64,000 nt of DNA from Achromobacter pulmonis (GCF_902859765.1 NZ_CADIJV010000002.1:186001-250000), one strand, 5' to 3'; shown: positions 17,694 to 27,420, numbered from the stretch's first letter. Numbers and translations: made by a program. Notes: generated by a model from the sequence alone, not told the origin.

Positions 17694-17712
17694 GTTAATG
17701 TTTCTCGTTATT
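17694..17712. promoter_or_regulatory. Fur-box-like sequence upstream of the siderophore receptor
   Basis: GTTAATGTTTCTCGTTATT matches the 19-base E. coli Fur consensus at 13 positions by my count. It lies 39 bases upstream of the receptor start, where an iron-repressed promoter would be expected. Confidence 0.55.
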
Positions 17713-17721
17713 GAAATGGTT

Positions 17722-17744
17722 CCTTTTCCCTACAAAGGAAAAGG
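17722..17744. repeat. Perfect 8-bp inverted repeat upstream of the siderophore receptor
   Basis: CCTTTTCC and GGAAAAGG are separated by seven bases. No T-run follows on either strand, so it is not a good intrinsic terminator. It may be an operator half of the receptor promoter region. Confidence 0.4.
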
Positions 17745-17800
17745 CTTCTCCTGCCCGAAACGGGGCTCCGCCTTCCGGCGCATCAGGGAAAACGACAAGA

Positions 17801-17824
17801 AAAAGGCGCCCCGAAGGGCGCCCT
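17801..17824 (-). terminator. Intrinsic terminator of the methylglyoxal synthase gene
   Basis: Reading leftward: GGCGCCC, TTCG tetraloop, GGGCGCC, then a T run. It lies 18 bases beyond the stop codon. Confidence 0.8.
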
Positions 17825-17841
17825 GCCGGCAGGCTGGCGGC

Positions 17842-18732
17842 TCAACCGCGTCCTGCCCGCAACTCCACCGCCTGGGCCCAGCGCCGCGCCACCGACGGCG
17901 AGGTCGCGCAGGTCGCCGACTCGGTCACCACGCGCACCGCGCGCTCCAGCAGTTGGATGTCGGCCTCGTGCTGGCGCGCCACATGCGGATCCTCGAAGAA
18001 GATGACGCGCTGGCACTGGTGCTCCAGCACCAGTTCCGCAATTTGCGCATCGCCGCCCAGCGGCCCGCTCAGGTAACGATGCACCCACGGCGTGTCCTTG
18101 GGCCAGCCGCGCGACCATGCCAGTTCGTTCAGGCGGCCGCCGGTGGTGCCGGTGGCCACGCGCCGCGCGAACTGCGACAACACGTCGAAGTGCTCGGCCG
18201 CGAACGCCACCATCTCGTCCTTGAGCGCATCGTGCGCGATCAGCGCCAGTGTCTGGCCGGTGTAGTTGAACAGGCGCGATGCCGACACGTCCGGCGCCAG
18301 GCCCGCATGCACGCGCTCGACCTCCATCCATTCGATGGCGCCGGCCAGCGTCGAGATGAACGGCCGGCCGTGCGTGATGCACTGGCGCTTGAGCGCCAGC
18401 GCCTCGGGGAAGATCGACGACGGATCGACCGGATCGATCAGGTAGATCGCGCCATCGAACGGCGCCTGGCCATCGCGGCCCTCGGTCACGCGCGCCACCA
18501 GCTTCATCAGCCCACCCTCACGGCCATACGGGTAGCGGATCAGGCCGGAATAGCCCTGCAGCATGCCCTCGCGCACAATGGCATCGTGCGTGCGGCCCAC
18601 GGTATGCAGCTGCACCCCCAACTCGCGGATGGTGGACGAACAGGCCCGCAACCACGTGAACAGGGCAGCGTCGGGCGTTTCATGGTGCAGTCGATTGGCG
18701 GCCAGGCCAAAGCGCAATGGGGCAGCGGGCAT
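17842..18732 (-). CDS. mgsA: Methylglyoxal synthase with a second, degenerate MGS-like domain at the N-terminus
   Basis: 296 residues, about twice the usual 150. Residues about 160-290 match E. coli MgsA: LALIAHD (catalytic His), ATGTTGGRL (phosphate binding), YLSGPLGGDAQIA (catalytic Asp), VIFFEDPHVARQHEAD (second His and Asp). Residues about 5-150 look like another copy of the fold (FGLAANRL, YGREGGLMK, GAIYLIDPVDPSSIFPEALA, HGRPFISTLAGA), but the equivalent catalytic positions are not conserved. The enzyme turns dihydroxyacetone phosphate into methylglyoxal and phosphate, a bypass used under phosphate limitation. It is a single-gene unit with its own terminator. Confidence 0.85.
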   Translation of the reverse strand: MPAAPLRFGLAANRLHHETPDAALFTWLRACSSTIRELGVQLHTVGRTHDAIVREGMLQGYSGLIRYPYGREGGLMKLVARVTEGRDGQAPFDGAIYLIDPVDPSSIFPEALALKRQCITHGRPFISTLAGAIEWMEVERVHAGLAPDVSASRLFNYTGQTLALIAHDALKDEMVAFAAEHFDVLSQFARRVATGTTGGRLNELAWSRGWPKDTPWVHRYLSGPLGGDAQIAELVLEHQCQRVIFFEDPHVARQHEADIQLLERAVRVVTESATCATSPSVARRWAQAVELRAGRG

Positions 18733-18798
18733 CGGTAGACTCGAATGACAAGGACAACGAAAAGAGCCTTGATGATACCCCGCGCGCCCCGCCCCAAT

Positions 18799-18825
18799 GA
18801 AAAAAACGCCCTTCGGGAGCGTTTC
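18799..18825 (-). terminator. Intrinsic terminator at the end of the isc operon
   Basis: Reading leftward, AACGC and CCC pair with GGG and GCGTT around a short loop, followed by a run of seven T. It lies just after the iscX stop. Confidence 0.7.
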
Positions 18826-18834
18826 GCAGGCGGA

Positions 18835-19029
18835 TCAGTCGGCCTCGTCGATCCAGGCCATCTGAATGGCCTCCAGGATCTTCTCGCCGCTGCGTTCCGG
18901 ATCATCATTGAAGCCGGGCAAGGCCAGCACCCATTCGCGCAACTGCGTGAAACGCAGCGTCTTGGGGTCGACGTCCGGATGGGCGTCCACCAGCGCCTCG
19001 GCGATCTGGTAAGTATCAGTCCACTTCAT
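18835..19029 (-). CDS. iscX: IscX, Fe-S assembly accessory protein
   Basis: 64 residues from an ATG at 19029 that overlaps the ferredoxin stop by one base. An upstream in-frame ATG lies inside fdx and is not used. KWTDTYQIAEALVDAHPDVD and RFTQLREWVLALPGF are typical IscX segments; the acidic surface binds IscS and iron. It regulates cysteine desulfurase activity, or donates iron, during cluster assembly. It is last in the isc operon. Confidence 0.9.
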   Translation of the reverse strand: MKWTDTYQIAEALVDAHPDVDPKTLRFTQLREWVLALPGFNDDPERSGEKILEAIQMAWIDEAD

Positions 19030-19370
19030 CAATGCCCCTCTTTCGCGTGGTTGATGGTGTACTTGGGAATCTCCACCGTCAGGTCGGTATCCGCCACCAA
19101 CGCTTGGCACGACAGGCGCGAGGTCGGCGTCAAGCCCCAGGCCTTATCCAGCAGATCCTCTTCGTCGTCGGTCGCGTCTTCCAGCGACGAATAGCCCTGC
19201 TTGACCACCACGTGACAGGTCGTACACGCGCACGACAGTTCGCAAGCGTGCTCGATGTCGATGTGGTTGTCCAGCAGCACGCGACAGATCGACACGCCCT
19301 TGGGCGCGTCCTCTATCACGGCGCCTTCAGGGCAATAGTCGGGATGAGGCAGTACGGTCAGTTTCGGCAT
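19029..19370 (-). CDS. fdx: ISC-type [2Fe-2S] ferredoxin
   Basis: 113 residues with cluster cysteines in HACELSCACTTCH (C-x5-C-x2-C after the first) and a fourth in LSCQALVA. It resembles adrenodoxin-like Fdx of the isc operon, which passes electrons for cluster assembly on IscU. Ten bases separate it from hscA. Confidence 0.92.
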   Translation of the reverse strand: MPKLTVLPHPDYCPEGAVIEDAPKGVSICRVLLDNHIDIEHACELSCACTTCHVVVKQGYSSLEDATDDEEDLLDKAWGLTPTSRLSCQALVADTDLTVEIPKYTINHAKEGH

Positions 19371-19379
19371 AGCTTCCTA

Positions 19380-21242
19380 TCAGGCAATCTCGTCAAGTTT
19401 GCGGCCGGCCAGCGCGGCGCGGATGCTGCGGTCCATGCGGCGGGCGGCGAATTCATCGGTCGCGGCCGACAGGGCCTCGACCGCGGCCTTCACCGCGTCC
19501 ACGTCCTGCGCCTCCTGGGCGCGGGTGGCCGCCTGCAGGCAGTCATCGACCCGTTGGCGTTCCTCGGCATTGAGCAGGTCACCATCGACCGCCAGCGCGG
19601 CCTGCACCGATTCGACCAACTGGCGCGCTTGCACCTGCTGCTCGCGCAGCATGCGGGCGCGGGCATCGCTGTCAGCCTGCGCCACGCTGTCGGCCAGCAT
19701 GCGCGCGACTTCGTCGTCGCTCAGGCCGTACGACGGCTTGACCGACACCGCCGCCTCCACGCCCGTGCTCTGTTCACGTGCGGTCACACTCAACAGGCCA
19801 TCGGCGTCCACCTGGAACGTCACGCGGATGCGCGCGGCGCCCGCCACCATCGGCGGAATGCCGCGCAGTTCGAAGCGCGCCAGCGAACGGCAATCCGTCA
19901 CCAGGTCGCGCTCGCCTTGCAGCACATGGATGCTCATGGCCGTCTGGCCATCCTTGAACGTCGTGAATTCCTGCGCGCGCGCCACCGGAATGGTGCTATT
20001 GCGCGGAATTACGCGCTCGACCAATCCGCCCATGGTTTCCAGGCCGAGCGACAGCGGCGTCACGTCCAGCAGCAGCCAGTCCTCGCCCGGCGCGCGATTG
20101 CCAGCCAGCAGATTGGCCTGCAGCGCGGCGCCCAGCGCCACCACCTGGTCCGGATCCAGATCGGTCAGGGGCTCGGTGCCGAACATCTCGCCGACCGCGG
20201 CGCGCACCACCGGCATGCGCGTGGCGCCGCCCACCATCACCACGCCGCGCACATCGACCGGCTTCAGCGCGGCATCGCGCAGCGCCCGGCGCGCGCTGTC
20301 CAGCGTGCGCTGCACCAGCGGCTGCGCCAGCGCCTCGAACTGGTCGCGGGTCAACGTGTGGTCGATCACCTGGCCACTGGCCAGCGCCAGTTTCAGATTG
20401 GCGTCCTGCGCGTCGGACAGCGCCTCGCGCGCCGCGCGCGCCGCCATCAGCAAGCCGCGCCGGTCGGCGTGCGTCAGGCCGGCCGCGCCCGCGGCCGCCA
20501 CCACGTGATCGACGATGAGCGAATCGAAGTCGTCGCCGCCCAGCGCCGTATCGCCGCCAGTCGAGATCACCTCGAACACGCCCTGCGTCAATCGCAGGAT
20601 GGAAATATCGAAGGTGCCGCCGCCCAGGTCATAGACCGCGTACACGCCCTCGGCGGCATTATCCAGACCGTAAGCGATCGCCGCGGCGGTCGGCTCGTTC
20701 AGCAGGCGCAGCACGTTCAGGCCGGCCAGGCGCGCCGCGTCACGGGTCGCCTGGCGCTGGGCGTCGTCGAAATACGCCGGCACCGTGATGACGGCGCCCA
20801 CCAGATCGTCGCCCAGCACGTCCTCGGCGCGCTGGCGCAACACCGCCAGGATCTGCGCCGACACCTCCACCGGGCTCAGGTCGCCCTGCGCGGTGCGGAT
20901 GCGCACCATGCCGGGCGCCTCCACGAATTCATACGGCGCGCGGGTAGCGCGCGCCTCTTCCAGCGAGCGCCCCATGAAACGCTTGACCGACACCACCGTG
21001 TTCAGCGGATCCTCGGCCTGCTGCGCCAGGGGTTCGCCGCCCGTGGTGACCTTGCCGTCGGGGTAATAGCGCACCGCCGACGGCAGCAGCACATGACCCT
21101 GCGCATCGGGCAGGACTTCGGCGACGCTGCTGCGCACCGCGGCCACCAGGGAATTGGTCGTGCCCAGGTCGATCCCCACCGCCAGCTTGCGCTGGTGCGG
21201 CGCGGGCGATTCACCGGGCTCGGATATCTGCAATAAGGCCAT
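19380..21242 (-). CDS. hscA: HscA, Hsp70-class chaperone for Fe-S cluster transfer
   Basis: 620 residues. The ATPase domain starts [29 protein letters not shown] and [14 protein letters not shown] are nucleotide-binding blocks. The substrate domain follows from about residue 395 ([16 protein letters not shown]). HscA with HscB recognises the LPPVK motif of IscU and drives cluster release. That motif is present in the IscU encoded here. Length is normal. Confidence 0.95.
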   Translation of the reverse strand: MALLQISEPGESPAPHQRKLAVGIDLGTTNSLVAAVRSSVAEVLPDAQGHVLLPSAVRYYPDGKVTTGGEPLAQQAEDPLNTVVSVKRFMGRSLEEARATRAPYEFVEAPGMVRIRTAQGDLSPVEVSAQILAVLRQRAEDVLGDDLVGAVITVPAYFDDAQRQATRDAARLAGLNVLRLLNEPTAAAIAYGLDNAAEGVYAVYDLGGGTFDISILRLTQGVFEVISTGGDTALGGDDFDSLIVDHVVAAAGAAGLTHADRRGLLMAARAAREALSDAQDANLKLALASGQVIDHTLTRDQFEALAQPLVQRTLDSARRALRDAALKPVDVRGVVMVGGATRMPVVRAAVGEMFGTEPLTDLDPDQVVALGAALQANLLAGNRAPGEDWLLLDVTPLSLGLETMGGLVERVIPRNSTIPVARAQEFTTFKDGQTAMSIHVLQGERDLVTDCRSLARFELRGIPPMVAGAARIRVTFQVDADGLLSVTAREQSTGVEAAVSVKPSYGLSDDEVARMLADSVAQADSDARARMLREQQVQARQLVESVQAALAVDGDLLNAEERQRVDDCLQAATRAQEAQDVDAVKAAVEALSAATDEFAARRMDRSIRAALAGRKLDEIA

Positions 21243-21314
21243 GATTGTTTTTTCTGTTCAGTAGGCGGCGCGGTCCAGGCGCCCGGTGGCCGGGCCCTCC
21301 CCTGCCGCCCGGGG

Positions 21315-21821
21315 CTAGGGATGAGCGTGGGCCAGCTCTTGCGCCAGCTTTTCCACGAACATCCATTCCCGCACCTTGAGGCCCGCGGCGGCGTAGTCGC
21401 GCCGTTCATCGAGCAGGCGCGTCAACTCGCCGCGCATCTGCAGGCGGGCTTGCTCCAGCTCGGTCCGCAGTTCGGCCAGGACATTGGCATCGTCACGCGC
21501 GTCGTCCATCATTTCGCGCCAGGTCATCTGCTGCATCAGGAAAGCCGTGTCCATCGACGTATTGCTCTCGGTCTGCAGATCCACGCCGGCCTGCTCGCAC
21601 AGGTAGCGCGCCCGCAACAGCGGATCGCGCAACTGGCGATAGGCCTCGTTGGCGCGCGCCGCCCACTGCATCGCCACGCGGCGTTCCGCGGGGCTGGCGG
21701 TGGCAAAGCGGTCGGGATGCACCTGCGCGGCGACGGTGCGCCACGCTGATTCCAGTGCCTGGGCGTCCAGGTCGAAGCGTGCCGGCAAGCCGAACAGGCT
21801 GAAGTGATCGTCTCCAGCCAA
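21315..21821 (-). CDS. hscB: HscB, J-domain co-chaperone of HscA
   Basis: 168 residues. The N-terminal J domain has FSLFGLPARFDLD and the HPD motif in VAAQVHPDRFA. The C-terminal three-helix part (MDTAFLMQQMTWREMMDDAR) binds IscU. It stimulates HscA ATP hydrolysis and delivers IscU. It sits three bases after iscA. A 72-base gap separates it from hscA. Confidence 0.93.
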   Translation of the reverse strand: MAGDDHFSLFGLPARFDLDAQALESAWRTVAAQVHPDRFATASPAERRVAMQWAARANEAYRQLRDPLLRARYLCEQAGVDLQTESNTSMDTAFLMQQMTWREMMDDARDDANVLAELRTELEQARLQMRGELTRLLDERRDYAAAGLKVREWMFVEKLAQELAHAHP

Positions 21822-21824
21822 GAC

Positions 21825-22148
21825 TTACACCGTGAACGACTCGCCGCAGCCGCAGGTCGCCTTCTCGTTGGGGTTGCGGAACTTGAAACCTTCGTTCAGG
21901 CCTTCGCGGGCGTAGTCCAGCTCGGTGCCGTCCAGGTAGGCCAGGCTCTTGGGATCGACGAATACCTTCACGCCGAAGCTCTCGAACACCTGGTCCTCGG
22001 GCGCCGCGTCGTCCACGTACTCCAACTTGTAGGCCATGCCGGAACAACCCGTCGTCCTAACGCCGAGGCGCAAGCCGATCCCCTTGCCGCGCTTTTGCAA
22101 GTAGCGGCCGATGTGGGTGGCAGCCTGTTGGGTCAGGGTAACGGACAT
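21825..22148 (-). CDS. iscA: IscA, A-type Fe-S carrier
   Basis: 107 residues with the three conserved cysteines: [18 protein letters not shown] and CGCGESFTV at the C-terminus. A-type carriers hold Fe-S clusters or iron and pass them to apoproteins. Two bases from iscU. Confidence 0.94.
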   Translation of the reverse strand: MSVTLTQQAATHIGRYLQKRGKGIGLRLGVRTTGCSGMAYKLEYVDDAAPEDQVFESFGVKVFVDPKSLAYLDGTELDYAREGLNEGFKFRNPNEKATCGCGESFTV

Positions 22149-22150
22149 GT

Positions 22151-22555
22151 TCAGCTCGCAACAGCTTCGGCCGGAACCGAATGCTTTTCCTTGTAGTTCT
22201 GCACGGCGGCCTTGATCGCGTCTTCGGCCAGGATCGAGCAGTGCACCTTCACGGGCGGCAGGGCCAGTTCCTCGGCGATCTGCGTGTTACGGATGTTCAT
22301 CGCCTCGTCCAGCGTCTTGCCCTTGACCCATTCGGTCACGAGCGAGCTCGATGCAATGGCCGAGCCACAGCCGTAGGTCTTGAAACGCGCGTCCTCGATG
22401 ACGCCCGCTTCGTTCACCTTGATCTGCAGCTTCATGACGTCGCCACAGGCCGGCGCGCCGACCATGCCGGTGCCCACCGAGTCGTCCGACTTGTCGAACG
22501 AGCCGACGTTGCGGGGGTTTTCGTAGTGATCCAGGACTTTGGTGCTGTAAGACAT
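22151..22555 (-). CDS. iscU: IscU, Fe-S cluster assembly scaffold
   Basis: 134 residues with cluster-ligand cysteines in [25 protein letters not shown] and [12 protein letters not shown]. The HscA-recognition motif LPPVK is present. It receives sulfur from IscS and iron, builds the [2Fe-2S] cluster and hands it on via HscA/HscB. Confidence 0.95.
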   Translation of the reverse strand: MSYSTKVLDHYENPRNVGSFDKSDDSVGTGMVGAPACGDVMKLQIKVNEAGVIEDARFKTYGCGSAIASSSLVTEWVKGKTLDEAMNIRNTQIAEELALPPVKVHCSILAEDAIKAAVQNYKEKHSVPAEAVAS

Positions 22556-22588
22556 GTTAGTTCTCCACGTATTCTTTGGCGCGGGCGC

Positions 22589-23800
22589 TCAGTGCGCGGC
22601 CCACTGCACGGTATTCAGATCGATGCCTTCCTTGGCCATTTCCCACAACGGCGACATGTCGCGCAGCTTGCCGACACGGCTCTTGAGCAGTTCGATGGTG
22701 TAGTCCACTTCCTGCTCGGTGGTGAACCGGCCCAGCGTGAAGCGGATCGAGCTGTGCGCCAGCTCGTCGTTGCGGCCCAGGGCGCGCAGCACATAGGAAG
22801 GCTCCAGGCTGGCCGAGGTGCAGGCCGAGCCGCTGGACACGGCCAGTTCCTTGATCGCCATGATCAGCGACTCGCCTTCGACGTAGTTGAAGCTGACGTT
22901 CAGGTTGTGCGGCACGCGGTGGTCCATGTCGCCGTTGAGGTAGACCTCTTCGATCTGCGACAGACCGGCCCAGAGGCGATCGCGCAGCATGCGGACGCGC
23001 TCGTTCTCGGTTCCCATTTCCTCGCGGGCCAGGCGGAAGGCCTCGCCCATGCCGACGATCTGGTGCGTGGCCAGCGTGCCCGAGCGGAAACCGCGCTCGT
23101 GGCCACCGCCATGCATCTGCGCCTCGATGCGCACACGCGGCTTGCGGCGCACGTACAGCGCGCCGATGCCCTTGGGGCCGTAGGTCTTGTGGGCCGAGAA
23201 CGACATCAGGTCGACCTTCAGCTTCTGCAGGTCGATCTCGACCTTGCCGGTGGCCTGCGCGGCGTCGACGTGGAAGATGATGCCCTTCTCGCGGCAGATC
23301 TCGCCCAGGGTTTCGATGTCCTGGATGACGCCGATTTCGTTGTTCACCATCATCACCGAGACCAGCACGGTGTCGGGGCGCAGCGCCGCCTTGAACACGT
23401 CCAGGTCGATCAGGCCGTTGTCCTTGACGTCCAGGTAGGTCACTTCGAAGCCCTGGCGCTCCAGTTCACGACAGGTGTCGAGCACGGCCTTGTGCTCGGT
23501 CTTGATGGTGATGATGTGCTTGCCGCGTTCAGCGTAGAAGTTGGCGGCGCCCTTGATGGCCAGGTTGTCCGACTCGGTGGCGCCGGAGGTCCACACGATT
23601 TCACGCGGATCGGCGTTCACCAGCTTGGCGACTTCCTCGCGGGCGCGCTCAACGGCATCCTCGGCTTCCCAGCCGAACGAGTGGCTGCGCGAGGCGGGGT
23701 TGCCAAAGCTCTCGTACAGCCAGGGAATCATTTTTTCGACGACGCGCGGGTCGACGGGGGTCGTGGCCGAGTAGTCCAGATAGATCGGGCGGTTGGTCAT
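22589..23800 (-). CDS. iscS: IscS, cysteine desulfurase
   Basis: 403 residues of the class V aminotransferase fold. The PLP lysine is in [12 protein letters not shown]; the sulfur-carrying cysteine is in [17 protein letters not shown]. It removes sulfur from cysteine as a persulfide for cluster assembly and tRNA thiolation. It lies between iscR and iscU. Confidence 0.95.
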   Translation of the reverse strand: MTNRPIYLDYSATTPVDPRVVEKMIPWLYESFGNPASRSHSFGWEAEDAVERAREEVAKLVNADPREIVWTSGATESDNLAIKGAANFYAERGKHIITIKTEHKAVLDTCRELERQGFEVTYLDVKDNGLIDLDVFKAALRPDTVLVSVMMVNNEIGVIQDIETLGEICREKGIIFHVDAAQATGKVEIDLQKLKVDLMSFSAHKTYGPKGIGALYVRRKPRVRIEAQMHGGGHERGFRSGTLATHQIVGMGEAFRLAREEMGTENERVRMLRDRLWAGLSQIEEVYLNGDMDHRVPHNLNVSFNYVEGESLIMAIKELAVSSGSACTSASLEPSYVLRALGRNDELAHSSIRFTLGRFTTEQEVDYTIELLKSRVGKLRDMSPLWEMAKEGIDLNTVQWAAH

Positions 23801-23818
23801 TTCTACAACTCCTACTGC

Positions 23819-24364
23819 TTATACGGTGGCATTGGCCGCGACGGCGGTGGTCGGGGCGTTGGCGGCGGTATTGTTGGCGCCTCCCACCCGGTTCACGCGC
23901 ACCGCGCAGGCCTGCGCTTGATTGTTGGCTTCCTGCAATTGGCGCACACGCTGTTGATCGACCAGATCCTGCAGCGACACCGAATCCAGGTAATCGACCA
24001 TCTTGCGATTCAGCGTGGCCCAGAGTTCATGCGTCATGCACTTGCCGGGCTTGCCGTCGTTGCCGCTCGTACAGTCCCGCTTGCCGCCGCAGCTGGTGGC
24101 GTCCAGCGGTTCGTCGACGGCAAAGATGATGTCGGCCACGGTCACATTGCGCGCCAGGCGCGCGAGCGAGTAACCGCCGCCGGGGCCGCGCACGCTGTCC
24201 ACGAGTTCGTGGCGGCGCAGCTTCCCGAACAGCTGTTCCAGATAGGAAAGCGAAATATTCTGACGCTGGCTGATGGCCGCAAGAGTGACCGGGCCGCTAT
24301 GTTGCCGCATAGCCAGATCGATCATGGCAGTCACGGCGAAACGCCCTTTGGTAGTTAGCCGCAT
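23819..24364 (-). CDS. iscR: IscR, Fe-S-sensing Rrf2-family regulator
   Basis: 181 residues from an ATG at 24364 preceded by AGGGAA. The winged-helix start MRLTTKGRFAVTAMIDLA and ISLSYLEQLFGKLRRHELV are classic. Cluster cysteines lie in CGGKRDC and PGKCMTH; the spacing between the second and third is ten residues instead of the five in E. coli. The C-terminus is Ala/Asn/Thr-rich (NNTAANAPTTAVAANA). Holo-IscR represses the isc operon, and a type 1 site overlaps its own promoter (24414-24438). Confidence 0.93.
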   Translation of the reverse strand: MRLTTKGRFAVTAMIDLAMRQHSGPVTLAAISQRQNISLSYLEQLFGKLRRHELVDSVRGPGGGYSLARLARNVTVADIIFAVDEPLDATSCGGKRDCTSGNDGKPGKCMTHELWATLNRKMVDYLDSVSLQDLVDQQRVRQLQEANNQAQACAVRVNRVGGANNTAANAPTTAVAANATV

Positions 24365-24413
24365 GGTGAATTCCCTGTGATTCGGCAATGGCCGCCGGCG
24401 AATCCGACGACCA

Positions 24414-24438
24414 ATACCCGAGTAATTGGCTCAAGTAT
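24414..24438 (-). promoter_or_regulatory. IscR type 1 binding site overlapping the isc promoter
   Basis: Reading leftward: ATACTTGAGCC followed by AATTACTCGGGTAT, a close match (about 20 of 25) to the E. coli type 1 consensus. A -10-like TATACT (24434-24439) overlaps it. A second AATTACTCGGG copy lies at 24447-24457, suggesting tandem sites. Confidence 0.7.
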
Positions 24439-24476
24439 AGCAAATTCCCGAGTAATTTGGTATGACTCCCGGCTAG

Positions 24477-24504
24477 AAAAAACCGCGCAATTGCGCGGTT
24501 TTTT
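24477..24504. terminator. Symmetric terminator between iscR and the phosphatase gene
   Basis: CCGCGCAA is followed directly by its complement TTGCGCGG, flanked by six A on one side and six T on the other. It could stop transcription from either direction; the gene it serves is the leftward phosphatase. Confidence 0.8.
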
Positions 24505-24555
24505 CACTGCCTGTTCGCTAGGCGCCCCACAGGGCGTCCCGGCACACCAGGGGCC

Positions 24556-25044
24556 TCAGGCCGCCTGATATTGGGTAGCGCGCTTGGAGACCAGTTCGAG
24601 CACACCTTGACAGGCATCTTCGAGGTAGTCCAGCACCTTGCCAAAGCCGTCGGCGCCGCCGTAGTAGGGATCGGGCACGGTGGCCTCTTCGAACTCATTG
24701 GCAAAGCGCATCAGCAGCATCAGTTTGTGCTGGTAGGCCTTGGGGCACTGTTGCTGCATGGCGGACAGGTTGTCCCAGTCCATGGCAAGGATCAGATCGA
24801 AATCGCGGAAGTCCTCCGCGGTGACCTGACGGGCCTCACAGTGCGTGATCTCGTAGCCGCGCTTGCGCGCCGCGGCCTGCGCCCGGGCATCAGGCGCCTC
24901 GCCGATGTGAAACGCGTGCGTGCCCGCGGAGTCGATGCGAACCACATCGCCCAAACCCGCGTCGTTCACCAAATGGCGAAACACGCCCTCTGCGCTCGGC
25001 GAGCGACAGATATTGCCCATGCAAACGAAAAGTACCTTGGTCAT
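24556..25044 (-). CDS. Low-molecular-weight protein-tyrosine phosphatase
   Basis: 162 residues. The P-loop CMGNICRS (C-x5-R-S) is at residues 8-15 and the general acid is in VPDPYYGG near residue 128. The ATG at 25047 one codon earlier is equally possible. LMW-PTPs remove phosphate from tyrosine; in bacteria many control tyrosine kinases of capsule or exopolysaccharide export. No kinase gene is adjacent, so its partner is unknown. The gene stands alone between the isc operon and uvrB. Confidence 0.92.
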   Translation of the reverse strand: MTKVLFVCMGNICRSPSAEGVFRHLVNDAGLGDVVRIDSAGTHAFHIGEAPDARAQAAARKRGYEITHCEARQVTAEDFRDFDLILAMDWDNLSAMQQQCPKAYQHKLMLLMRFANEFEEATVPDPYYGGADGFGKVLDYLEDACQGVLELVSKRATQYQAA

Positions 25045-25296
25045 CATGGAAGTAAGTGTGCGGGAAAACCCGAGATAAGGCAAGCTTTTTTTGTGTCCCG
25101 GGCGCCCGTTTCGGCTCAATACGTCCCCTTGAATATTTCCTAAAAATCAACTAGTTGAAGGCTCTATTTAAGGTTAATCCGAAGATAAGGACGGGATCAG
25201 TTACGCAAATTCCGAGCCCACTTCTGCAACACTCCGATTCCGTTCGCTATTCAGCGGCCTGTCAGCGAATGGATACATCCAGATACCGGACTCCCG

Positions 25297-27420
25297 TCAC
25301 ACGGCGCCATCCAGCAGCACCCGCTGCTTCAGTGCCGTCAGGGCATCGCGGGCAGCGGCGGCCTGCTCGAATTCGAGGTTGCGGGCATGGTCCATCATCA
25401 GCTTTTCGAGACGCTTGAGCTCGCGCGCCAGGGCCTTCTCGTCCTTCAGCAATTCGGCCGGCACCGCGGCTTCCAGCGCATCATGCTGCACCGGCGCGAC
25501 AATGCCGTCGATCAGCTCGCGCACCGCCTTCTGCACACCACGCGCCGTAATGCCATGGTCGATATTGAATTGCAGCTGCCTGGCGCGGCGGCGGCTGGTC
25601 TCCTCCATGGCGCGCTGCATCGAATCGGTAATGCGGTCGGCGTACAGGATGGCGTGGCCATTGAGATTGCGCGCCGCCCGGCCGATGGTCTGAATCAGGC
25701 TGCGCTCGGAACGCAGGAAGCCTTCCTTGTCGGCATCCAGGATGGCCACCAGAGACACCTCCGGAATATCCAGGCCTTCGCGCAGCAGGTTGATGCCCAC
25801 CAGCACGTCGAACGTGCCCAGGCGCAGGTCGCGGATGATTTCCACCCGCTCGACCGTATCGATGTCCGAGTGCAGGTAGCGCACCCGCACGCCGTGCTCG
25901 GACAGGAAGTCGGTGAGGTCTTCGGCCATGCGTTTGGTCAGGGTCGTGACCAGCACCCGCTCGCCCTGCCCCGTGCGCAGCTTGATCTGGCCCAGCAGGT
26001 CGTCAACCTGCGTGCGCGCCGGCAACACCTCGACAATCGGATCGACCAGGCCGGTCGGACGCACCACCTGTTCGACCACATTGTCGGCGTGCTCCTTCTC
26101 GTAGGCCGCGGGCGTGGCCGACACGAAAACGCACTGGCGCATGCGGGCCTCGAATTCCTCGAGCTTGAGCGGCCGGTTGTCCAGCGCCGACGGCAGGCGG
26201 AAGCCATACTGCACCAGGGTCTCCTTGCGCGAGCGGTCGCCCCGGTACATGGCGCTGAGCTGGCCAATGGTGACGTGACTTTCGTCGATGAACATCAGCG
26301 CATCGGCCGGCAGGTAGTCGATCAGGGTTGGCGGCGGTTCGCCCGGCGCGGCGCCCGACAGGTGGCGCGAGTAGTTCTCGATGCCTTTGCAGAAGCCCAG
26401 TTCCTGCAGCATTTCCAGGTCGAAACGGGTGCGCTGCTCGAGCCGCTGGGCCTCGACCAGATGGCCGTCGTCGACGAAGCGCTTGGTGCGTTCGCGCAGC
26501 TCTTCCTTGATCGTCTCGATGGCACGCAGTACGGTATCGCGCGGCGTCACATAGTGCGAGCCAGGGTAGACCGTGAAGCGCGGCAGCTTCTGGCGAATGC
26601 GGCCGGTCAGCGGATCGAACAGCTCGAGGCTTTCGATTTCATCGTCGAACAGCGTCAGGCGCAGCGCCAGCTCGGCGCTTTCGGCCGGAAAGATGTCGAT
26701 GGTTTCGCCACGCACGCGGAACACGCCTCGCGTGAATTCCGCGTCGTTGCGGGTGTATTGCATGGCCACCAGCCGCGCCAGGATCTCGCGCCGCGAGATC
26801 TGGTCGCCGGCGCGCAGGATCAGCACCATGGCGTGGTAGTCACCCGGGTTGCCGATACCGTAGATGCACGACACGGTGCCGACGATGATGGTGTCGCGCC
26901 GCTCCAGCAGGCTTTTTGTGGCCGACAGGCGCATCTGCTCGATGTGCTCGTTGATCGACGAGTCCTTCTCGATGAACAGGTCGCGCGTGGGCACGTAGGC
27001 TTCCGGCTGGTAGTAATCGTAGTACGAGACGAAGTACTCCACCGCGTTCTTGGGAAAGAACTCGCGCATCTCCGCGTACAACTGCGCCGCCAGGGTCTTG
27101 TTGGGCGCCAACACCAGCGCCGGCCGCCCGAGCTGGGCGATGACGTTGGCCATGGTGTAGGTCTTGCCCGAACCGGTCACACCCAGCAGGGTCTGGTACA
27201 TGAGGCCGTCCTGCACACCCTGGACCAGCCCCGTTATCGCGTTGGGCTGGTCGCCAGCGGGCGGATAGGGCTGGTACAAGTGAAACGGGCTGCCGGGAAA
27301 ATCGACATAGCCGCCTGTCGCCCCGGCGTTCGCTCCTGCGGTTGCCCCGGCGACGGCAACGGCCGTCGCTTCAGCGGCCGCGGCACCCGCCGCGCTCGGG
27401 TCTATCGGGCTCTTAGGCAT
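25297..27420 (-). CDS. uvrB: UvrB, excinuclease ABC subunit B
   Basis: 707 residues from an ATG at 27420. Helicase motif I is [14 protein letters not shown]. The beta-hairpin region [20 protein letters not shown] follows. Helicase motifs [17 protein letters not shown] and [14 protein letters not shown] are near residues 540-580. The C-terminal UvrC-interacting domain reads [17 protein letters not shown]. It verifies DNA damage handed over by UvrA and recruits UvrC. An unusual Ala/Gly/Thr-rich leader of about 35 residues precedes the conserved [11 protein letters not shown]. No SOS box was seen in the 77 bases upstream. Confidence 0.95.
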   Translation of the reverse strand: MPKSPIDPSAAGAAAAEATAVAVAGATAGANAGATGGYVDFPGSPFHLYQPYPPAGDQPNAITGLVQGVQDGLMYQTLLGVTGSGKTYTMANVIAQLGRPALVLAPNKTLAAQLYAEMREFFPKNAVEYFVSYYDYYQPEAYVPTRDLFIEKDSSINEHIEQMRLSATKSLLERRDTIIVGTVSCIYGIGNPGDYHAMVLILRAGDQISRREILARLVAMQYTRNDAEFTRGVFRVRGETIDIFPAESAELALRLTLFDDEIESLELFDPLTGRIRQKLPRFTVYPGSHYVTPRDTVLRAIETIKEELRERTKRFVDDGHLVEAQRLEQRTRFDLEMLQELGFCKGIENYSRHLSGAAPGEPPPTLIDYLPADALMFIDESHVTIGQLSAMYRGDRSRKETLVQYGFRLPSALDNRPLKLEEFEARMRQCVFVSATPAAYEKEHADNVVEQVVRPTGLVDPIVEVLPARTQVDDLLGQIKLRTGQGERVLVTTLTKRMAEDLTDFLSEHGVRVRYLHSDIDTVERVEIIRDLRLGTFDVLVGINLLREGLDIPEVSLVAILDADKEGFLRSERSLIQTIGRAARNLNGHAILYADRITDSMQRAMEETSRRRARQLQFNIDHGITARGVQKAVRELIDGIVAPVQHDALEAAVPAELLKDEKALARELKRLEKLMMDHARNLEFEQAAAARDALTALKQRVLLDGAV

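Noticed and set aside
17722-17744. Inverted repeat read as a terminator
   Set aside because: Neither strand has a T run after it, and it lies upstream of the receptor rather than after a gene.
19032-21236. 734-codon open frame opposite hscA, and similar long frames opposite iscS, uvrB, lon, clpX and tig
   Set aside because: They are antisense shadows produced by GC-rich codon bias; the opposite strand encodes unmistakable conserved proteins.
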